Counted from the stretch's first letter, positions 26,339 through 35,604 are shown. The stretch is DNA of 64,000 bases from Kumtagia yinganensis (GCF_040081985.1 NZ_JBEBMH010000013.1:1-64000); one strand, 5' to 3'. Notes: generated by a model from the sequence alone, not told the origin. Numbers and translations: made by a program.

Positions 26339-28078
26339 TCAGCCTTTGATGACTTGCCGCAGAAACAGGTCGAATGCGCCCGTCGCGATCATGTGTGACA
26401 TGACGTAATGGTGATCGCAACCGCTCACGCCATGGCGCTGGAAGTTGGGGAGGTCGCGCAGGGTCTCCACGACCTGAGCATCTATTTGATGGCCTTCGCC
26501 GTAGAAATGGTGGACCTCGGTTGCCGGAGACGCGGCGATCATGTCGACAAGGCTTTCGTCCACGTTGGTGAAGGCTGAGTACATGGCGTTTCGCAATCTG
26601 GAGCGGCTGACTTCGCTGTCGTCGTCGCCGGTTCCCGCCGCGCTCCATTGCAGGGGACCGGCAAAGGACAAGGCGGCCTTGGCACCCAGAAGCGAGCCGA
26701 GCCGGACGGCACTCGCGCCGCCGAGCGATGCGCCGAGCGTGATCGTCGGCACGCCGCCAAGTTGCGCAAGCATGTCTTTCAGCGTTGCGACAGTCGCCGT
26801 CTCGTCCGGCCCGAGGCTCGAAACCCCGGCCGTGAAAGCAAGTTCGTTCCGGTCCTTGAGGTAGATGACATTCGCCGGCATGGAGCCAAGAAGCACGTCG
26901 GCATGCGAATATGGGAGGTAACCCAGTCCTCCCTGCACACCGGCAAGCACGATCAGCGTCGCGCGCGCATCGGGGACGCGGCGGACCTGCACGTCTTCGG
27001 CGGGATCGTTGGAAATGCGGCGCGGATTGCACCAGGCCTCGTCCGGCCGCGAACCCATGGCAGCGAGCAGCGGGTCGGACATATGTGCCACCGGACTTTC
27101 CGGCTTGAGCCGGCGCAGGATCTCCAGCGCCCGGTCCGTTTGTTCGTGCCGCAGGCAGGCAAGCGCGAACTGGAACATCCACCGGTCGTCAGCGGCAAGG
27201 GCGTCCGCATGGGCGCCGAGTTTCAGGAACAGGGCATTGTCGAGGTCGAACGGGCAAAGGGCCCGATTGTACCGGAACACGAGGAGCCAGTCTTTCGGCC
27301 AGCGCTCGAGCGCGTCTCGCAGCAACGGAACCAGGACGTCGGTCCGCCGGCTGAGGCGCGCTGCGAGAATCGCACGCCGGGCCACGTCGAGGCGATCCGG
27401 GCGTGCGCGCAGGATGTCGAGTGCTGCCGCGAGCGCGTCGTTGGCGCGGCCGGACACCATCAGCAGTTCCAGGTGCAACGGACCTGCCTCGGCAGGAAGA
27501 GGACCAAGTGCGGCGGCGGCGTCGAACAAGCGCGTCGCTTCGGCGCGTTCGCCCTCCCGGAAAGCGAGTGATCCGAGCTTCACCAGGACGAAGCGGTCGG
27601 AGGCGCCTCCCGTCAGAAGGCTCGTCAGAAAGGTCCGCCGCGCCGGGTAGCCTCGCAACGCCGATGCGATGTCGGACAACGCGCCTGCCGAATCCGCCTC
27701 CGAAAGCGTCGAATTCCAGACACCCGCGACGAAGGTTGCAGCGGCCTCCTCGACTTCACCCTTGGCGAGAAGAAGCCGGACGATGCGCAACGCCACCCAG
27801 GGATTGGCCGGATGCGCGTCCTTCAGGCCGCGCAACATCGCCAGGGCCTGATCGGCGCGGCCGGTCTTTGCCAGCAGGTCACCCTGCGCGAATTTCAGCC
27901 TGATATCACGCGGGCGCTGCGCCATGGCGGCGTTCAGCCGCTGCTCGATATCGGGCGTGATCGGGCCGCGGACCAGCTCGACGAGGGCGCCGGTTTCGTC
28001 TGAAGCAATGCTGTTCAAGCTGATAGTCCCATGTCGTCGCGGCGATTCATCGCTGGACGGTCTTGCTCGCCGGGTCAT
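26339..28078 (-). CDS. TPR protein with C-terminal alpha/beta-hydrolase domain
   Basis: About 579 residues. The N-terminal half is TPR-like (RLKFAQGDLLAKTGRADQAL, HPANPWVALRIVRLLLAKGE). The C-terminal about 210 residues form an alpha/beta-hydrolase fold with strand LIVLAGVQGGLGYLPY, nucleophile Ser in TITLGASLGGASAVRLGS, and a likely catalytic His in DHHYVMSHM. It is the last gene of the eight-gene glycan/acyl operon. It may act as a thioesterase or acyltransferase that moves the ACP-bound acyl group, which is inference. The start is uncertain: this ATG overlaps the GT2 gene by 32 bases, and a TTG near 28018 would avoid the overlap. Confidence 0.78.
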   Translation of the reverse strand: MTRRARPSSDESPRRHGTISLNSIASDETGALVELVRGPITPDIEQRLNAAMAQRPRDIRLKFAQGDLLAKTGRADQALAMLRGLKDAHPANPWVALRIVRLLLAKGEVEEAAATFVAGVWNSTLSEADSAGALSDIASALRGYPARRTFLTSLLTGGASDRFVLVKLGSLAFREGERAEATRLFDAAAALGPLPAEAGPLHLELLMVSGRANDALAAALDILRARPDRLDVARRAILAARLSRRTDVLVPLLRDALERWPKDWLLVFRYNRALCPFDLDNALFLKLGAHADALAADDRWMFQFALACLRHEQTDRALEILRRLKPESPVAHMSDPLLAAMGSRPDEAWCNPRRISNDPAEDVQVRRVPDARATLIVLAGVQGGLGYLPYSHADVLLGSMPANVIYLKDRNELAFTAGVSSLGPDETATVATLKDMLAQLGGVPTITLGASLGGASAVRLGSLLGAKAALSFAGPLQWSAAGTGDDDSEVSRSRLRNAMYSAFTNVDESLVDMIAASPATEVHHFYGEGHQIDAQVVETLRDLPNFQRHGVSGCDHHYVMSHMIATGAFDLFLRQVIKG

Positions 28079-28928
28079 AGAGCCAGCCAAGCGTCCGGAC
28101 CGCCGAAAAAGGCCGGCCCCTGATGCGAAAATACTCGCGGCTCATCGCCTTGCCCGCTTCCATGAGGCCGGCGTCTCCGCTCGTCGACACACCGCCATGT
28201 ACCTGATGGAACGTACCTTGCCCGAGAATCCGGATCAACTGAACGTCGGGCAGTGCGCAGGCGCGAATGAAGATATCGGGATTGACGGCCCCTCCGCCCG
28301 GACTGACGAAAGCCTCGTCCGCTCCGCCCAGTTCGTTCCAGAGCGCACGCGGCATGAACAATGCGCAGCTTTCGATCATGGGGCCGGTCAACCCGCCCTT
28401 GGCGTCGAGCGTGGAGATTTCGAACAGGCGCTCGCCGTCTTCGGGCCAGCCGATCGAGGCCAGCAGCGCGTCCTCCGCTTCCCGCGTATGCTCTTCGGCA
28501 GCACTGAAATACTGGAGCCTGCGGCCCAGATGATAGTTGAAGGTCGCGATCACAGGCCGGGGGTGAAGACGGGCCGCTTCTACGCAGGCGCTTACCAGGC
28601 CAGGCGAGGCCAAACGCGCGGCGTCGACCCAAAGCCCGATCAGAGGCGCGCGCGCAAGCCTCAGGCCGCGATTGATCGCCGGCGCGGGGGAGACAGTGGG
28701 CTTTTCCACGGTTTCGACGATGACATTTGTCCCCTGCCCGGCCATCGTCGCCCGATCGACAGGTGGCGCTGAGCCGTTGTCGACGATGATGATCTCATAG
28801 TCCGCCGGGGCAATGCAGCGCTGATAGGGCGCAGAGACCGAGACAAGCGTTCGCGGCAATTCGCGCTGCATCTGGAAGCAGACAAGCACGAGGCTGACCG
28901 CGAGCCTTCCATCCGTGCCTTCGTTCAT
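28047..28928 (-). CDS. GT2-family glycosyltransferase (copy a)
   Basis: 293 residues. GT-A nucleotide-binding start is SLVLVCFQMQRELPRTLVSV and IIIVDNGSAPPV, followed by GLWVDAARLASPGLVSA where many GT2 enzymes have a DxD-type acid pair. Paired motifs such as HPRPVIATFNYHLG, GWPEDGERLFEIST, ALFMPRALWNELGG and QGTFHQVHGG are shared with the GT2 gene at 33119, so the two are duplicates. The start overlaps the P450 stop by ATGA. It is a cytoplasmic inverting transferase by family; sugar unknown. Confidence 0.85.
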   Translation of the reverse strand: MNEGTDGRLAVSLVLVCFQMQRELPRTLVSVSAPYQRCIAPADYEIIIVDNGSAPPVDRATMAGQGTNVIVETVEKPTVSPAPAINRGLRLARAPLIGLWVDAARLASPGLVSACVEAARLHPRPVIATFNYHLGRRLQYFSAAEEHTREAEDALLASIGWPEDGERLFEISTLDAKGGLTGPMIESCALFMPRALWNELGGADEAFVSPGGGAVNPDIFIRACALPDVQLIRILGQGTFHQVHGGVSTSGDAGLMEAGKAMSREYFRIRGRPFSAVRTLGWLYDPASKTVQR

Positions 28929-30103
28929 GCCTCGAACGCCACGTCGAGCCGCCGCAGGCGTCGGAAGGAAACGTGTCGTTCCCATTCCAGGTCCGGCTTC
29001 AGCGGCACCATCGGCGCCTCGTCCAGCATGGCATCGAGAAAGATCCTGGCTTCGAGACGGCCGAGCGCAGCGCCGAGACAGGCATGCGCACCGAGCCCGA
29101 AGGCGATGTTCGGCGGTCCTTCCCGGCCGATGTCGAACCGCTCCGGTTCTGGGAACGCGGCAGGGTCGTGATGCGCCTGCTCGAGATCGACCAGCAGCAT
29201 GTCGCCTTTCCTGACGGGATGATCGCCCACCATCGTATCCGCTAGCGCGAGTCGGGGGGCGGCCTGCCGCATCGGGCCGGCATAACGGACCGCCTCCTCG
29301 ACGAAAGGCGCGATCAGCTGGCGGTCGGCGGCGACGGCCTCGCGTGCGGCGGGGTTCAGATGCAGGAGGACGATCATGTTGCCGAACAGGCCTGTCAGCG
29401 TTTCCACGCCCGCCAGCACCAGAAAGAAGACATATCGCGCAAGGGTGCGCGTCGAGAAGCCAAAGCCTGCCTGGTTGAGTTCCACCAGTGCCGCCAGCCC
29501 GCCTTCGGCCTTAGACAACTCGTCAAGGATCGCACTTTCAGCAGCGACCGCGTCGGCCTCCAGCTCGGCCAGCACCGTAAGCGGCAATGCACGCGCGTAG
29601 ATCGGAAAAATCGACTGCGACGCGCGGCGGATCGCATGGACGGTGCCGGGCGCGATGCCGAGCGCGTTGGCCATGACGGCGGTTGGGATGGCGCGGCAGA
29701 TGGCCTCCATCGCCTCCACCTGGCCAGCCCGGCGTGCGGCGGCTAACCGGTCGCGCACGATGGCGGAAACGATGTCCGGCGCGAAGGCCGGCGCCGACTG
29801 GGCGAGCGCCTTGCGCACGAGGGTTCGAAGGCCCGGATGGTCGGGGTCGTTAGGGCTGAAAAGCATACCCTGAAGCAGGTTGGCGAGCCCGGAAAAGTCG
29901 CGTCCGGCACGCCGCCCGACGCGAGCGATCGCCGTCCAGGGCTCGGTCGGCCCGACAAGCGGATTGCGCAGGACCGACATGGCGTCGGCGTAGCGCGTCA
30001 CGAACCATGAGTCGCCGCCTGGCGCCGGCGTGAGCGGCGCGTGCCGTGGCACCATCCAGGCGCGGATAGGTGCCGGGGCGCCACCCGCGGCGAAGGCGTT
30101 CAT
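28925..30103 (-). CDS. Cytochrome P450
   Basis: 392 residues, soluble bacterial type with no membrane anchor. I-helix VFFLVLAGVETLTG (A-G-x-E-T), ExxR in EEAVRY, and haem-ligand loop FGLGAHACLGAALGRLE with Cys342. Electrons must come from a ferredoxin system not seen here. It is embedded by ATGA overlaps between a GT2 and a pyruvyl-transferase-like gene in an operon that also encodes an acyl carrier protein and fatty-acyl-AMP ligase. Hydroxylation of an ACP-bound acyl chain is a reasonable hypothesis, but a glycan or isoprenoid substrate is not excluded. Confidence 0.9.
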   Translation of the reverse strand: MNAFAAGGAPAPIRAWMVPRHAPLTPAPGGDSWFVTRYADAMSVLRNPLVGPTEPWTAIARVGRRAGRDFSGLANLLQGMLFSPNDPDHPGLRTLVRKALAQSAPAFAPDIVSAIVRDRLAAARRAGQVEAMEAICRAIPTAVMANALGIAPGTVHAIRRASQSIFPIYARALPLTVLAELEADAVAAESAILDELSKAEGGLAALVELNQAGFGFSTRTLARYVFFLVLAGVETLTGLFGNMIVLLHLNPAAREAVAADRQLIAPFVEEAVRYAGPMRQAAPRLALADTMVGDHPVRKGDMLLVDLEQAHHDPAAFPEPERFDIGREGPPNIAFGLGAHACLGAALGRLEARIFLDAMLDEAPMVPLKPDLEWERHVSFRRLRRLDVAFEA

Positions 30104-31407
30104 GTGCCCACCTCCGCTGTCGCCTTAGTTCCAGTCGGCTTCCGCCACCGGCCTTCGACACGTTCGTTGACAAAGGGCGCGAGCAGCCCGTTGAAACCCG
30201 TGCGAATAAAGCTGTTTGTAACGATCCCCCTCAGGAATGCGGCACGCCGTGCTCGGCCGGGCTCCAGATCGTCGATCACCTTCACGACCTGCTCCCAATG
30301 GCGATCGAGGGAAGACGCGACAGAGCTGCCGATACTTGACCGGGTGTTGATGCGGACGGCGGCCCGCTCGAAGGCGCCCGGCCAGTTCCGCGCCACGTCG
30401 TCGGTGGCGTCGATCTGACGGGCGAAGCCGACGAATTTGTGAAAGGCCGGCCGCGCCACGATCACGCCGGGCGTGGCGTAGCAGGCCGCAGCGATATAGC
30501 CGTGCATCGAGTTGCCGACATAAAGACGCGCGTTCGCGATAGCCGCCGCCATTTCGCGCAAGCCGGCGGGATTGTCGAGCAGGACATGGCGGATCGGCAT
30601 GGCCTGGGAAAGCTGGCGCAGCACTTCCACGTCGCCAAGGGATGGCCCGAGCGACAACAGCAACGGCGTCAACCCGCGCGGCTCTGCGAAGTCGGCGATC
30701 ATGGCCGCCAGGGCCGCGGGCGAAAGGCTGCCGAGCCCGCCGGGCCTCGCGTGCACCACAAGGAGGGCAGCATCGGCACCAATGCCTTTTCTCTGGCGGA
30801 GAGCGTCGAAGTCGGTTGCGAGAGACGCCGCCGGCCAGACATCGGCGAGATCGGCGACCGTATCTGGAACCAGGATGGCCAAACCGCCGTCCGGCTGGAG
30901 AAAGCGCAGGCTCGCCTCGTCGCGAACCGCGACATAGTCGGCCGCCGCCAACGCGGGATCGAGTGCCGCCTCCCTGATCGAAGCGGAAAACGGCGCGGGA
31001 GCGCCCGGGGCGTTCCAGGCGATTGGAACGTCCAGAAGCGAAGCCACGAAGGTGGCCCCGAACCAGAGGGCCGGATAGACCTGGTTCGCTTGCCCCGCTT
31101 CGACATATTCGGCGACGAACTCGGCTGGGAAGGCGTGGGCTATCTCACCCCCGCCGATCAGCACCGCGTCGATCGGGCCGCTACCGACCGCCGACGTGAG
31201 CCCGATGCTCGGCGCGGCATCCGGCAGGCCGCACGATCCGTCGGTGGGAGATGCGGCCAGGACATCCCATCCGAACGGTCGCAGGCGATGGGCGGCGACG
31301 ATCGGAAACAGGAGATCGCCGAAATTGCCCACATCGAACGTGCCCGAAATGAGAGCGGTGCGCGGGCGCGAGGAATCCGGCCGGGGCGAAATGCGGGAAG
31401 ACGTCAT
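30100..31407 (-). CDS. Polysaccharide pyruvyl transferase family protein (copy 2)
   Basis: 435 residues. Family signatures are TALISGTFDVGNFGDLLFPI, VLIGGGEIAHAF, AADYVAVRDEASLRFL and YVGNSMHGYIAAACYATPGV. The overall order matches the proteins at 23094 and 34342, including an internal IAWNAPGAPAPF segment common to all three. It lacks the TPR tail of the first. The start overlaps the stop of the acyl-AMP ligase (ATGA), and the stop overlaps the P450 start in the same way. The acceptor sugar is unknown. Confidence 0.85.
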   Translation of the reverse strand: MTSSRISPRPDSSRPRTALISGTFDVGNFGDLLFPIVAAHRLRPFGWDVLAASPTDGSCGLPDAAPSIGLTSAVGSGPIDAVLIGGGEIAHAFPAEFVAEYVEAGQANQVYPALWFGATFVASLLDVPIAWNAPGAPAPFSASIREAALDPALAAADYVAVRDEASLRFLQPDGGLAILVPDTVADLADVWPAASLATDFDALRQRKGIGADAALLVVHARPGGLGSLSPAALAAMIADFAEPRGLTPLLLSLGPSLGDVEVLRQLSQAMPIRHVLLDNPAGLREMAAAIANARLYVGNSMHGYIAAACYATPGVIVARPAFHKFVGFARQIDATDDVARNWPGAFERAAVRINTRSSIGSSVASSLDRHWEQVVKVIDDLEPGRARRAAFLRGIVTNSFIRTGFNGLLAPFVNERVEGRWRKPTGTKATAEVGT

Positions 31408-33122
31408 GCGTTCTCCCGCAACGAGGAGACCGGCCGGCGGGGCGTGAAGCGGGCCAGGATGGGGAGTTCGCCTTTTGCAAGGCGTTCGGCCGTGCGTGCG
31501 CGCTGGAGCTTGCCGCTCAGCGTGCGCTCGATCGCGCCCGCGGGCACGATAACGAGGTCCTGCGGCAGGAAGCCGTGCGCATCCGCGACGGCGCCGGCCA
31601 GCCGCTGGAGGAGCGGCGCGGGGTCGGCGGATTCACCCGTGCGGCTAGCCTCGCATACGATCGCCAGTCCCTCGGTGACCGTGGGATCCGCCGCGACCGG
31701 CAACGCGGCGACGGCGCCGAGCTGCGCTGCCTCGGGCAGTTCCCTGACGGTCAGTTCCACGTCCTCGGCATAGATGTTCGTACCGCGGATGATGGCCATG
31801 TTCTTCAGCCGCCCGACGACGTGAAGCTCCCCATCGACGATCGCCCCAAGGTCGCCCGTCCGCAGGTACGAGCGCCCGCCCAGGTCCACCGTGCGGCCCC
31901 GGTCCGGCACGATGCCACCGCGGTCCGGATCCCAGAAACCGGGACTGACCTGGTCGCCGCTCACCGCGATCTCGCCGATCCCGCCAGGCGGCACCGGCTG
32001 GTCCGCACCCGGCTCGAGCAGAAGCACCGATGTGCCGTGGCTCGGCGTCCCGCAGGAAACGACCGACACGGGAACGCTGCCGCTTCGCGCAATCTTGCGC
32101 TCGCGCACGCCTGTTCCGGGTCGGCCGCCGGTGACGAACAGCGTCGCCTCTGCCAGACCGTAGCAGGGATAGAACGCCTTTTCGTTGAAACCGTGCGACC
32201 GGAAGCGCTGGGCAAAGCCGGCCAGCGTCGCGGCGCGGATGGGCTCGGAGCCGCAAAATGCAAGCCGCCATCGCGACAGGTCGACCTGCGGAATCTGGTC
32301 GTCGGTGATCATGCGCGCACAGAATTCATAGGCGAAGTTCGGCGCGCCGGCCGTCGTGGCACCAAAGCGTGCCATCGCCTTCAGCCAGCGGGCCGGACGT
32401 TGAAGAAATGCTATCGGCGCCATGAGGATCGACTGCGCGCCGAGATAGAGAGGCTCCAGCACGCACCCGATGAGGCCCATATCGTGATGAAGCGGCAGCC
32501 AGCTCACCGTGCTGTCGCTCTCGGTTTGTCCAAACGCGGCTTTGATCATGGCCAGGTTCGCCATGATGTTGCGATGCGTGATCGCCACGCCCTTCGGTCG
32601 GCTCGTGGACCCCGATGTGAACTGCAGAAAAGCCACGTCGTCGGGCAACGGGTCGCGGAGATCGGTCGCCGTATTGCCCCGCAGAAGGTCGCCCGCGCTC
32701 AGGAATGCCACCTCGGGGTTGTTCTCGCGCAGACTTGCCCAGCCGCGGCTTTCAAAAGCTTCCGCCGGCGCGATGACGGCGGCGGGACGGGCCGCTTCGA
32801 CGATGCCCGCAATACGCTGCGCGGCGCGAGGGTCGGTCAGTCCCGGCGTCGGGATCGCGATCACGCCGGCATAGACGCAGCCGAAGAAGCAGCGGATGAA
32901 ATCGAGCCCCTGCGGTAGCGCAAGCAGGACAGGGCCGGTTGCCAAGCAGGCGGCTGCGAGGTTGGCGGCCACCGTTGCCGCGGCCCCGTGCAGCGCCCCG
33001 TAGGTGGATTCGTCGATCACCTCTTCGCCACGGCCGAGAAAGCGCAGAGCGGGGCGTGCGCCGTCGTGTTGCGCATGGTCGCGCAGCATCGAAAGCAGTG
33101 AGGCGGCGGGCGCGCCGGTCAT
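31404..33122 (-). CDS. Fatty-acyl-AMP ligase (FAAL-like)
   Basis: 572 residues, ANL-superfamily adenylating enzyme. A3 motif FLQFTSGSTSRPKGVAITH, FAAL-typical VSWLPLHHDMGLIGCVLEPL, A5 region YPCYGLAEATLFVTGG, and A7/A8 in SYLRTGDLGAIVDGELHVVG then RLKNMAIIRGTNIYAEDVE. A lysine of the C-terminal lobe lies in RTLSGKLQRARTAE. FAALs activate fatty acids as acyl-AMP and load them onto an acyl carrier protein rather than CoA; an ACP gene sits two genes upstream. The start was set at the ATGA overlap with the GT2 gene; the frame stays open 84 codons further but is out of character there. Confidence 0.87.
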   Translation of the reverse strand: MTGAPAASLLSMLRDHAQHDGARPALRFLGRGEEVIDESTYGALHGAAATVAANLAAACLATGPVLLALPQGLDFIRCFFGCVYAGVIAIPTPGLTDPRAAQRIAGIVEAARPAAVIAPAEAFESRGWASLRENNPEVAFLSAGDLLRGNTATDLRDPLPDDVAFLQFTSGSTSRPKGVAITHRNIMANLAMIKAAFGQTESDSTVSWLPLHHDMGLIGCVLEPLYLGAQSILMAPIAFLQRPARWLKAMARFGATTAGAPNFAYEFCARMITDDQIPQVDLSRWRLAFCGSEPIRAATLAGFAQRFRSHGFNEKAFYPCYGLAEATLFVTGGRPGTGVRERKIARSGSVPVSVVSCGTPSHGTSVLLLEPGADQPVPPGGIGEIAVSGDQVSPGFWDPDRGGIVPDRGRTVDLGGRSYLRTGDLGAIVDGELHVVGRLKNMAIIRGTNIYAEDVELTVRELPEAAQLGAVAALPVAADPTVTEGLAIVCEASRTGESADPAPLLQRLAGAVADAHGFLPQDLVIVPAGAIERTLSGKLQRARTAERLAKGELPILARFTPRRPVSSLRENA

Positions 33123-34024
33123 CGGCCCCCTGCTCCCATGACAGCTTCGCTTGGCCCGTCGCTCGACAGGATCGCGTTTTTCGATGCGTCGAAAACCCAT
33201 CCGAGCTTTCTGACCGGCTTCAGCGGCTGGCCGCGAAGCCGCAGGTAGAAGCGGCTGCCCTGGTCCAAGGTTCGAAGCGCCAACGCCGCGCTGCTCGTCG
33301 TCATTCCGCCGTGGATCTGGTGGAACGTGCCCTCGCCTGTGACGCGGATAAGCTGGGTTGCCGGCAGCGCGCAAGCGCGTGCCAGCGTATCAGGATTCGC
33401 CATGCCGCCGCCAGGCTCGGTGAATGCGGGATCGTAGCCGCCGAGTTCGTTCCAAAGGCTCTTCGGCATGAACAGGGCGTTGCTTTCCAGCATCGGGCCG
33501 AAGGGCGGATCTTTCATCTCGGGCGTCGCTACTTCGAACAGGCGGTAGCCGTCGCCCGGCCACCCGATCGAGCGGAGCAACTCGTCTTCGCGCTCGCGAT
33601 CATAACCTTCGGCGGCGCTCAGATGCTGCCGTTGGAAACCGAGCTGGTAGTTCGTCGTCGCAACGATCGGCCGGGGATGCAGCGAGGCCGCCATCGTCGC
33701 GGCGTGAAGCAGGCCAGGGGACGCAAGCCGGGCGCCGTCGATCCAGGCGCCGACAACATTTCCGCGCGCCGCTGCCAGTCCTTCGTTCAACGCGATGACG
33801 GGCGAGGGCGAACCGCTGCTGCATCGCAGAACACGTAGCGTCAGACCAAGGTCCGCGAACTGCTTTGCCTCCGGCGGCTCGGCCGATCCGTTGTCGACGA
33901 CGATGACCTCGTAATTCCCAGACGAGACGCCGCGCTGGTAGGCAGGCGAAAGCGAGATAAGTGTCCGCGGCAATTCGCGGGCCATCTCGTAGCAGACGAC
34001 AACCAGCGAGAGGTCTGGATGCAT
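33119..34024 (-). CDS. GT2-family glycosyltransferase (copy b)
   Basis: 301 residues. SLVVVCYEMARELPRTLISL and VIVVDNGSAEPP form the GT-A start, with GAWIDGARLASPGLLHAA, HPRPIVATTNYQLGFQ, GWPGDGYRLFEVAT, ALFMPKSLWNELGGYD and EGTFHQIHGG. It aligns end to end with the GT2 at 28047. It lies nine bases downstream of the acyl carrier protein gene and is coupled to the acyl-AMP ligase gene. Two related transferases within one operon suggest two similar but not identical linkages. Confidence 0.85.
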   Translation of the reverse strand: MHPDLSLVVVCYEMARELPRTLISLSPAYQRGVSSGNYEVIVVDNGSAEPPEAKQFADLGLTLRVLRCSSGSPSPVIALNEGLAAARGNVVGAWIDGARLASPGLLHAATMAASLHPRPIVATTNYQLGFQRQHLSAAEGYDREREDELLRSIGWPGDGYRLFEVATPEMKDPPFGPMLESNALFMPKSLWNELGGYDPAFTEPGGGMANPDTLARACALPATQLIRVTGEGTFHQIHGGMTTSSAALALRTLDQGSRFYLRLRGQPLKPVRKLGWVFDASKNAILSSDGPSEAVMGAGGR

Positions 34025-34032
34025 CGGGGCGC

Positions 34033-34320
34033 TCAGCCGATCTTCTCACCCGTCAGGGGTTGCTCGGACGGTTTGGCGTAGGTCTGGACGAAATCATCGA
34101 TGGTGTGATGCTCGAAAAACTGCATGGGATCGACTGGCACCCGGAATTCCTCCTCCATCACGCCCGCCATCACGACTGCCTCGACCGAATCGAGGCCGTA
34201 GGTCGTAAAGCTTTCCGAGGTATCGAGCTTGCCCTCTGGCAGGTCGAGCACCGTGGTGATGTACTGAACCATCCAGGCGCGCAACGTATCGCCGTCAATG
34301 TCCTGCAATGTTGTGGCCAA
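34033..34320 (-). CDS. Acyl carrier protein
   Basis: 95 residues of four-helix ACP form. The phosphopantetheine attachment site is Ser45 in TTYGLDSVEAVVMAG, preceded by WMVQYITTVLDLPEGKLDTS and followed by EEEFRVPVDPMQFFEHHTID. It needs a 4'-phosphopantetheinyl transferase, not seen in the window. It is the second gene of the operon, 22 bases after the pyruvyl-transferase-like gene. It is the probable acceptor for the fatty-acyl-AMP ligase encoded downstream and a possible carrier for P450 oxidation of the chain. Confidence 0.92.
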   Translation of the reverse strand: MATTLQDIDGDTLRAWMVQYITTVLDLPEGKLDTSESFTTYGLDSVEAVVMAGVMEEEFRVPVDPMQFFEHHTIDDFVQTYAKPSEQPLTGEKIG

Positions 34321-34341
34321 GGGCTCGCCTCCTTCTTGGTT

Positions 34342-35604
34342 TCAAGCGTTTTCGTCGCGCCGTATCGGTCTCGATCCCGATGGGCTGAGAAATGGTGCAA
34401 GTGCCCAACTCGGCCCCCTGTTGTCGAGTCCCATTCGAAGAACGTCGCGGAGGAAGTCGCGTCGCGCGCCGGCGCCGCGTCCGGATTCGTCGACCCCGTC
34501 AAGGACGCGCGTCCAATGCTCGTCGAGCCGGGCGAGAACCTCGGCGGAAATGGGGGGCGCGGCTCCGGCAGGTTTCGCAGCCGCCTTGTCAAGGGCCGCG
34601 TCCCAGTCGCGCGCCATGTCCTCGGAGCGCCCGGTATGCTCGAGGAAGCCCGCGAACTTGCGGTAAGCGGGCCGCGCCACGAGGACCGACGAAACCCGGT
34701 GCGCCACGCACGCCACGTATCCGTGCAGCGACGCGCCGATGTAGAGCGCCGAATGCGCGAAGACGGCGGTCATCTCGCACAGGCTCAGCGGATCATCCAG
34801 CAAGACATGGGGCTGTTTCAGGTGCTTCGCCAGCCGGTTCGCGGTCCTCGGGTCGTCGTGATTCCGGCCGACGGCGACGAGGAGCGGGGTGAGGCCATTT
34901 GTTTGCGCGAAGGCGTCGATCTTGGCCGCAAGAACCGCCATGTCGAGGCCGGCGACTGATCGATCTCGCAAATGGAGGGTCATGTGACGCGCCGTCCGGT
35001 TCGCACCCTTGCGTTCAAGGAACCCGCGGTAGGCGGCTGCGAGCTGCTGGCTGGACCACAAGGCGCCTATGCCGGCAATGGTATCGGGAACGATGGCGAG
35101 CGGCAGGTCCGGAGGCGGAGCAAGCAGCTCGGCGGCACCACGATCGCGTAGCGACAGGTAACTGGCCGCCCGCAAAGCTGCGATCGTGAACGGATGCACC
35201 CCTCGACCGAGAACGTGCGGCACGCCCGGCGCGTTCCACAACACCGGTACGTCGGCGAGCGCGGCGGCGAGCGTGGCCCCCAACCAGAGCGCTGAGGATG
35301 CCCAGTCGCTGACCTCGTCGTTTATGTATTCGGTGAGAAAGGTCATCGGGTGATTGTGGATGAGATAACCACCACCGATGAGCACTGCATCGAAATCCTC
35401 CTCGCCGGAAAGCATCCTCGCGGCCGGGATGGGGGTGATGGCATCGGCCAGGCCGGCCGACCGGCCAGTCGGCGCAACGGGCACGATCTCGATGCCGTGC
35501 GGGGCGAGCCGTTGCCGGGCCACAAGCGGAAACAGCAGGTCGCCGTAGTTCTGCATGTCGAACATGCCGGTGATCAGGACGCGGCGCTCGCGCGGCGGGC
35601 TCAT
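34342..35604 (-). CDS. Polysaccharide pyruvyl transferase family protein (copy 3)
   Basis: 420 residues. ITGMFDMQNYGDLLFPLVAR, VLIGGGYLIHNHPMTFLTEY, AASYLSLRDRGAAELL and YIGASLHGYVACVAHRVSSV mirror the other two family members here. It is probably the first gene of the eight-gene operon and divergent from the phytanoyl-dioxygenase-like gene, with only 83 bases between the starts, so both promoters must share that gap. The LWNAPGVPHVLG segment matches WNAPG segments in both paralogs. Confidence 0.85.
   Translation of the reverse strand: MSPPRERRVLITGMFDMQNYGDLLFPLVARQRLAPHGIEIVPVAPTGRSAGLADAITPIPAARMLSGEEDFDAVLIGGGYLIHNHPMTFLTEYINDEVSDWASSALWLGATLAAALADVPVLWNAPGVPHVLGRGVHPFTIAALRAASYLSLRDRGAAELLAPPPDLPLAIVPDTIAGIGALWSSQQLAAAYRGFLERKGANRTARHMTLHLRDRSVAGLDMAVLAAKIDAFAQTNGLTPLLVAVGRNHDDPRTANRLAKHLKQPHVLLDDPLSLCEMTAVFAHSALYIGASLHGYVACVAHRVSSVLVARPAYRKFAGFLEHTGRSEDMARDWDAALDKAAAKPAGAAPPISAEVLARLDEHWTRVLDGVDESGRGAGARRDFLRDVLRMGLDNRGPSWALAPFLSPSGSRPIRRDENA

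Noticed and set aside
30439..32918. Two long plus-strand open frames (about 445 codons each)
   Set aside because: Antisense of the pyruvyl-transferase-like and acyl-AMP-ligase genes, whose motifs are unambiguous.
23094..35604. Naming the three pyruvyl-transferase-like proteins CsaB or WcaK
   Set aside because: Only fold-level motifs are visible; the acceptor and true activity cannot be told from sequence.
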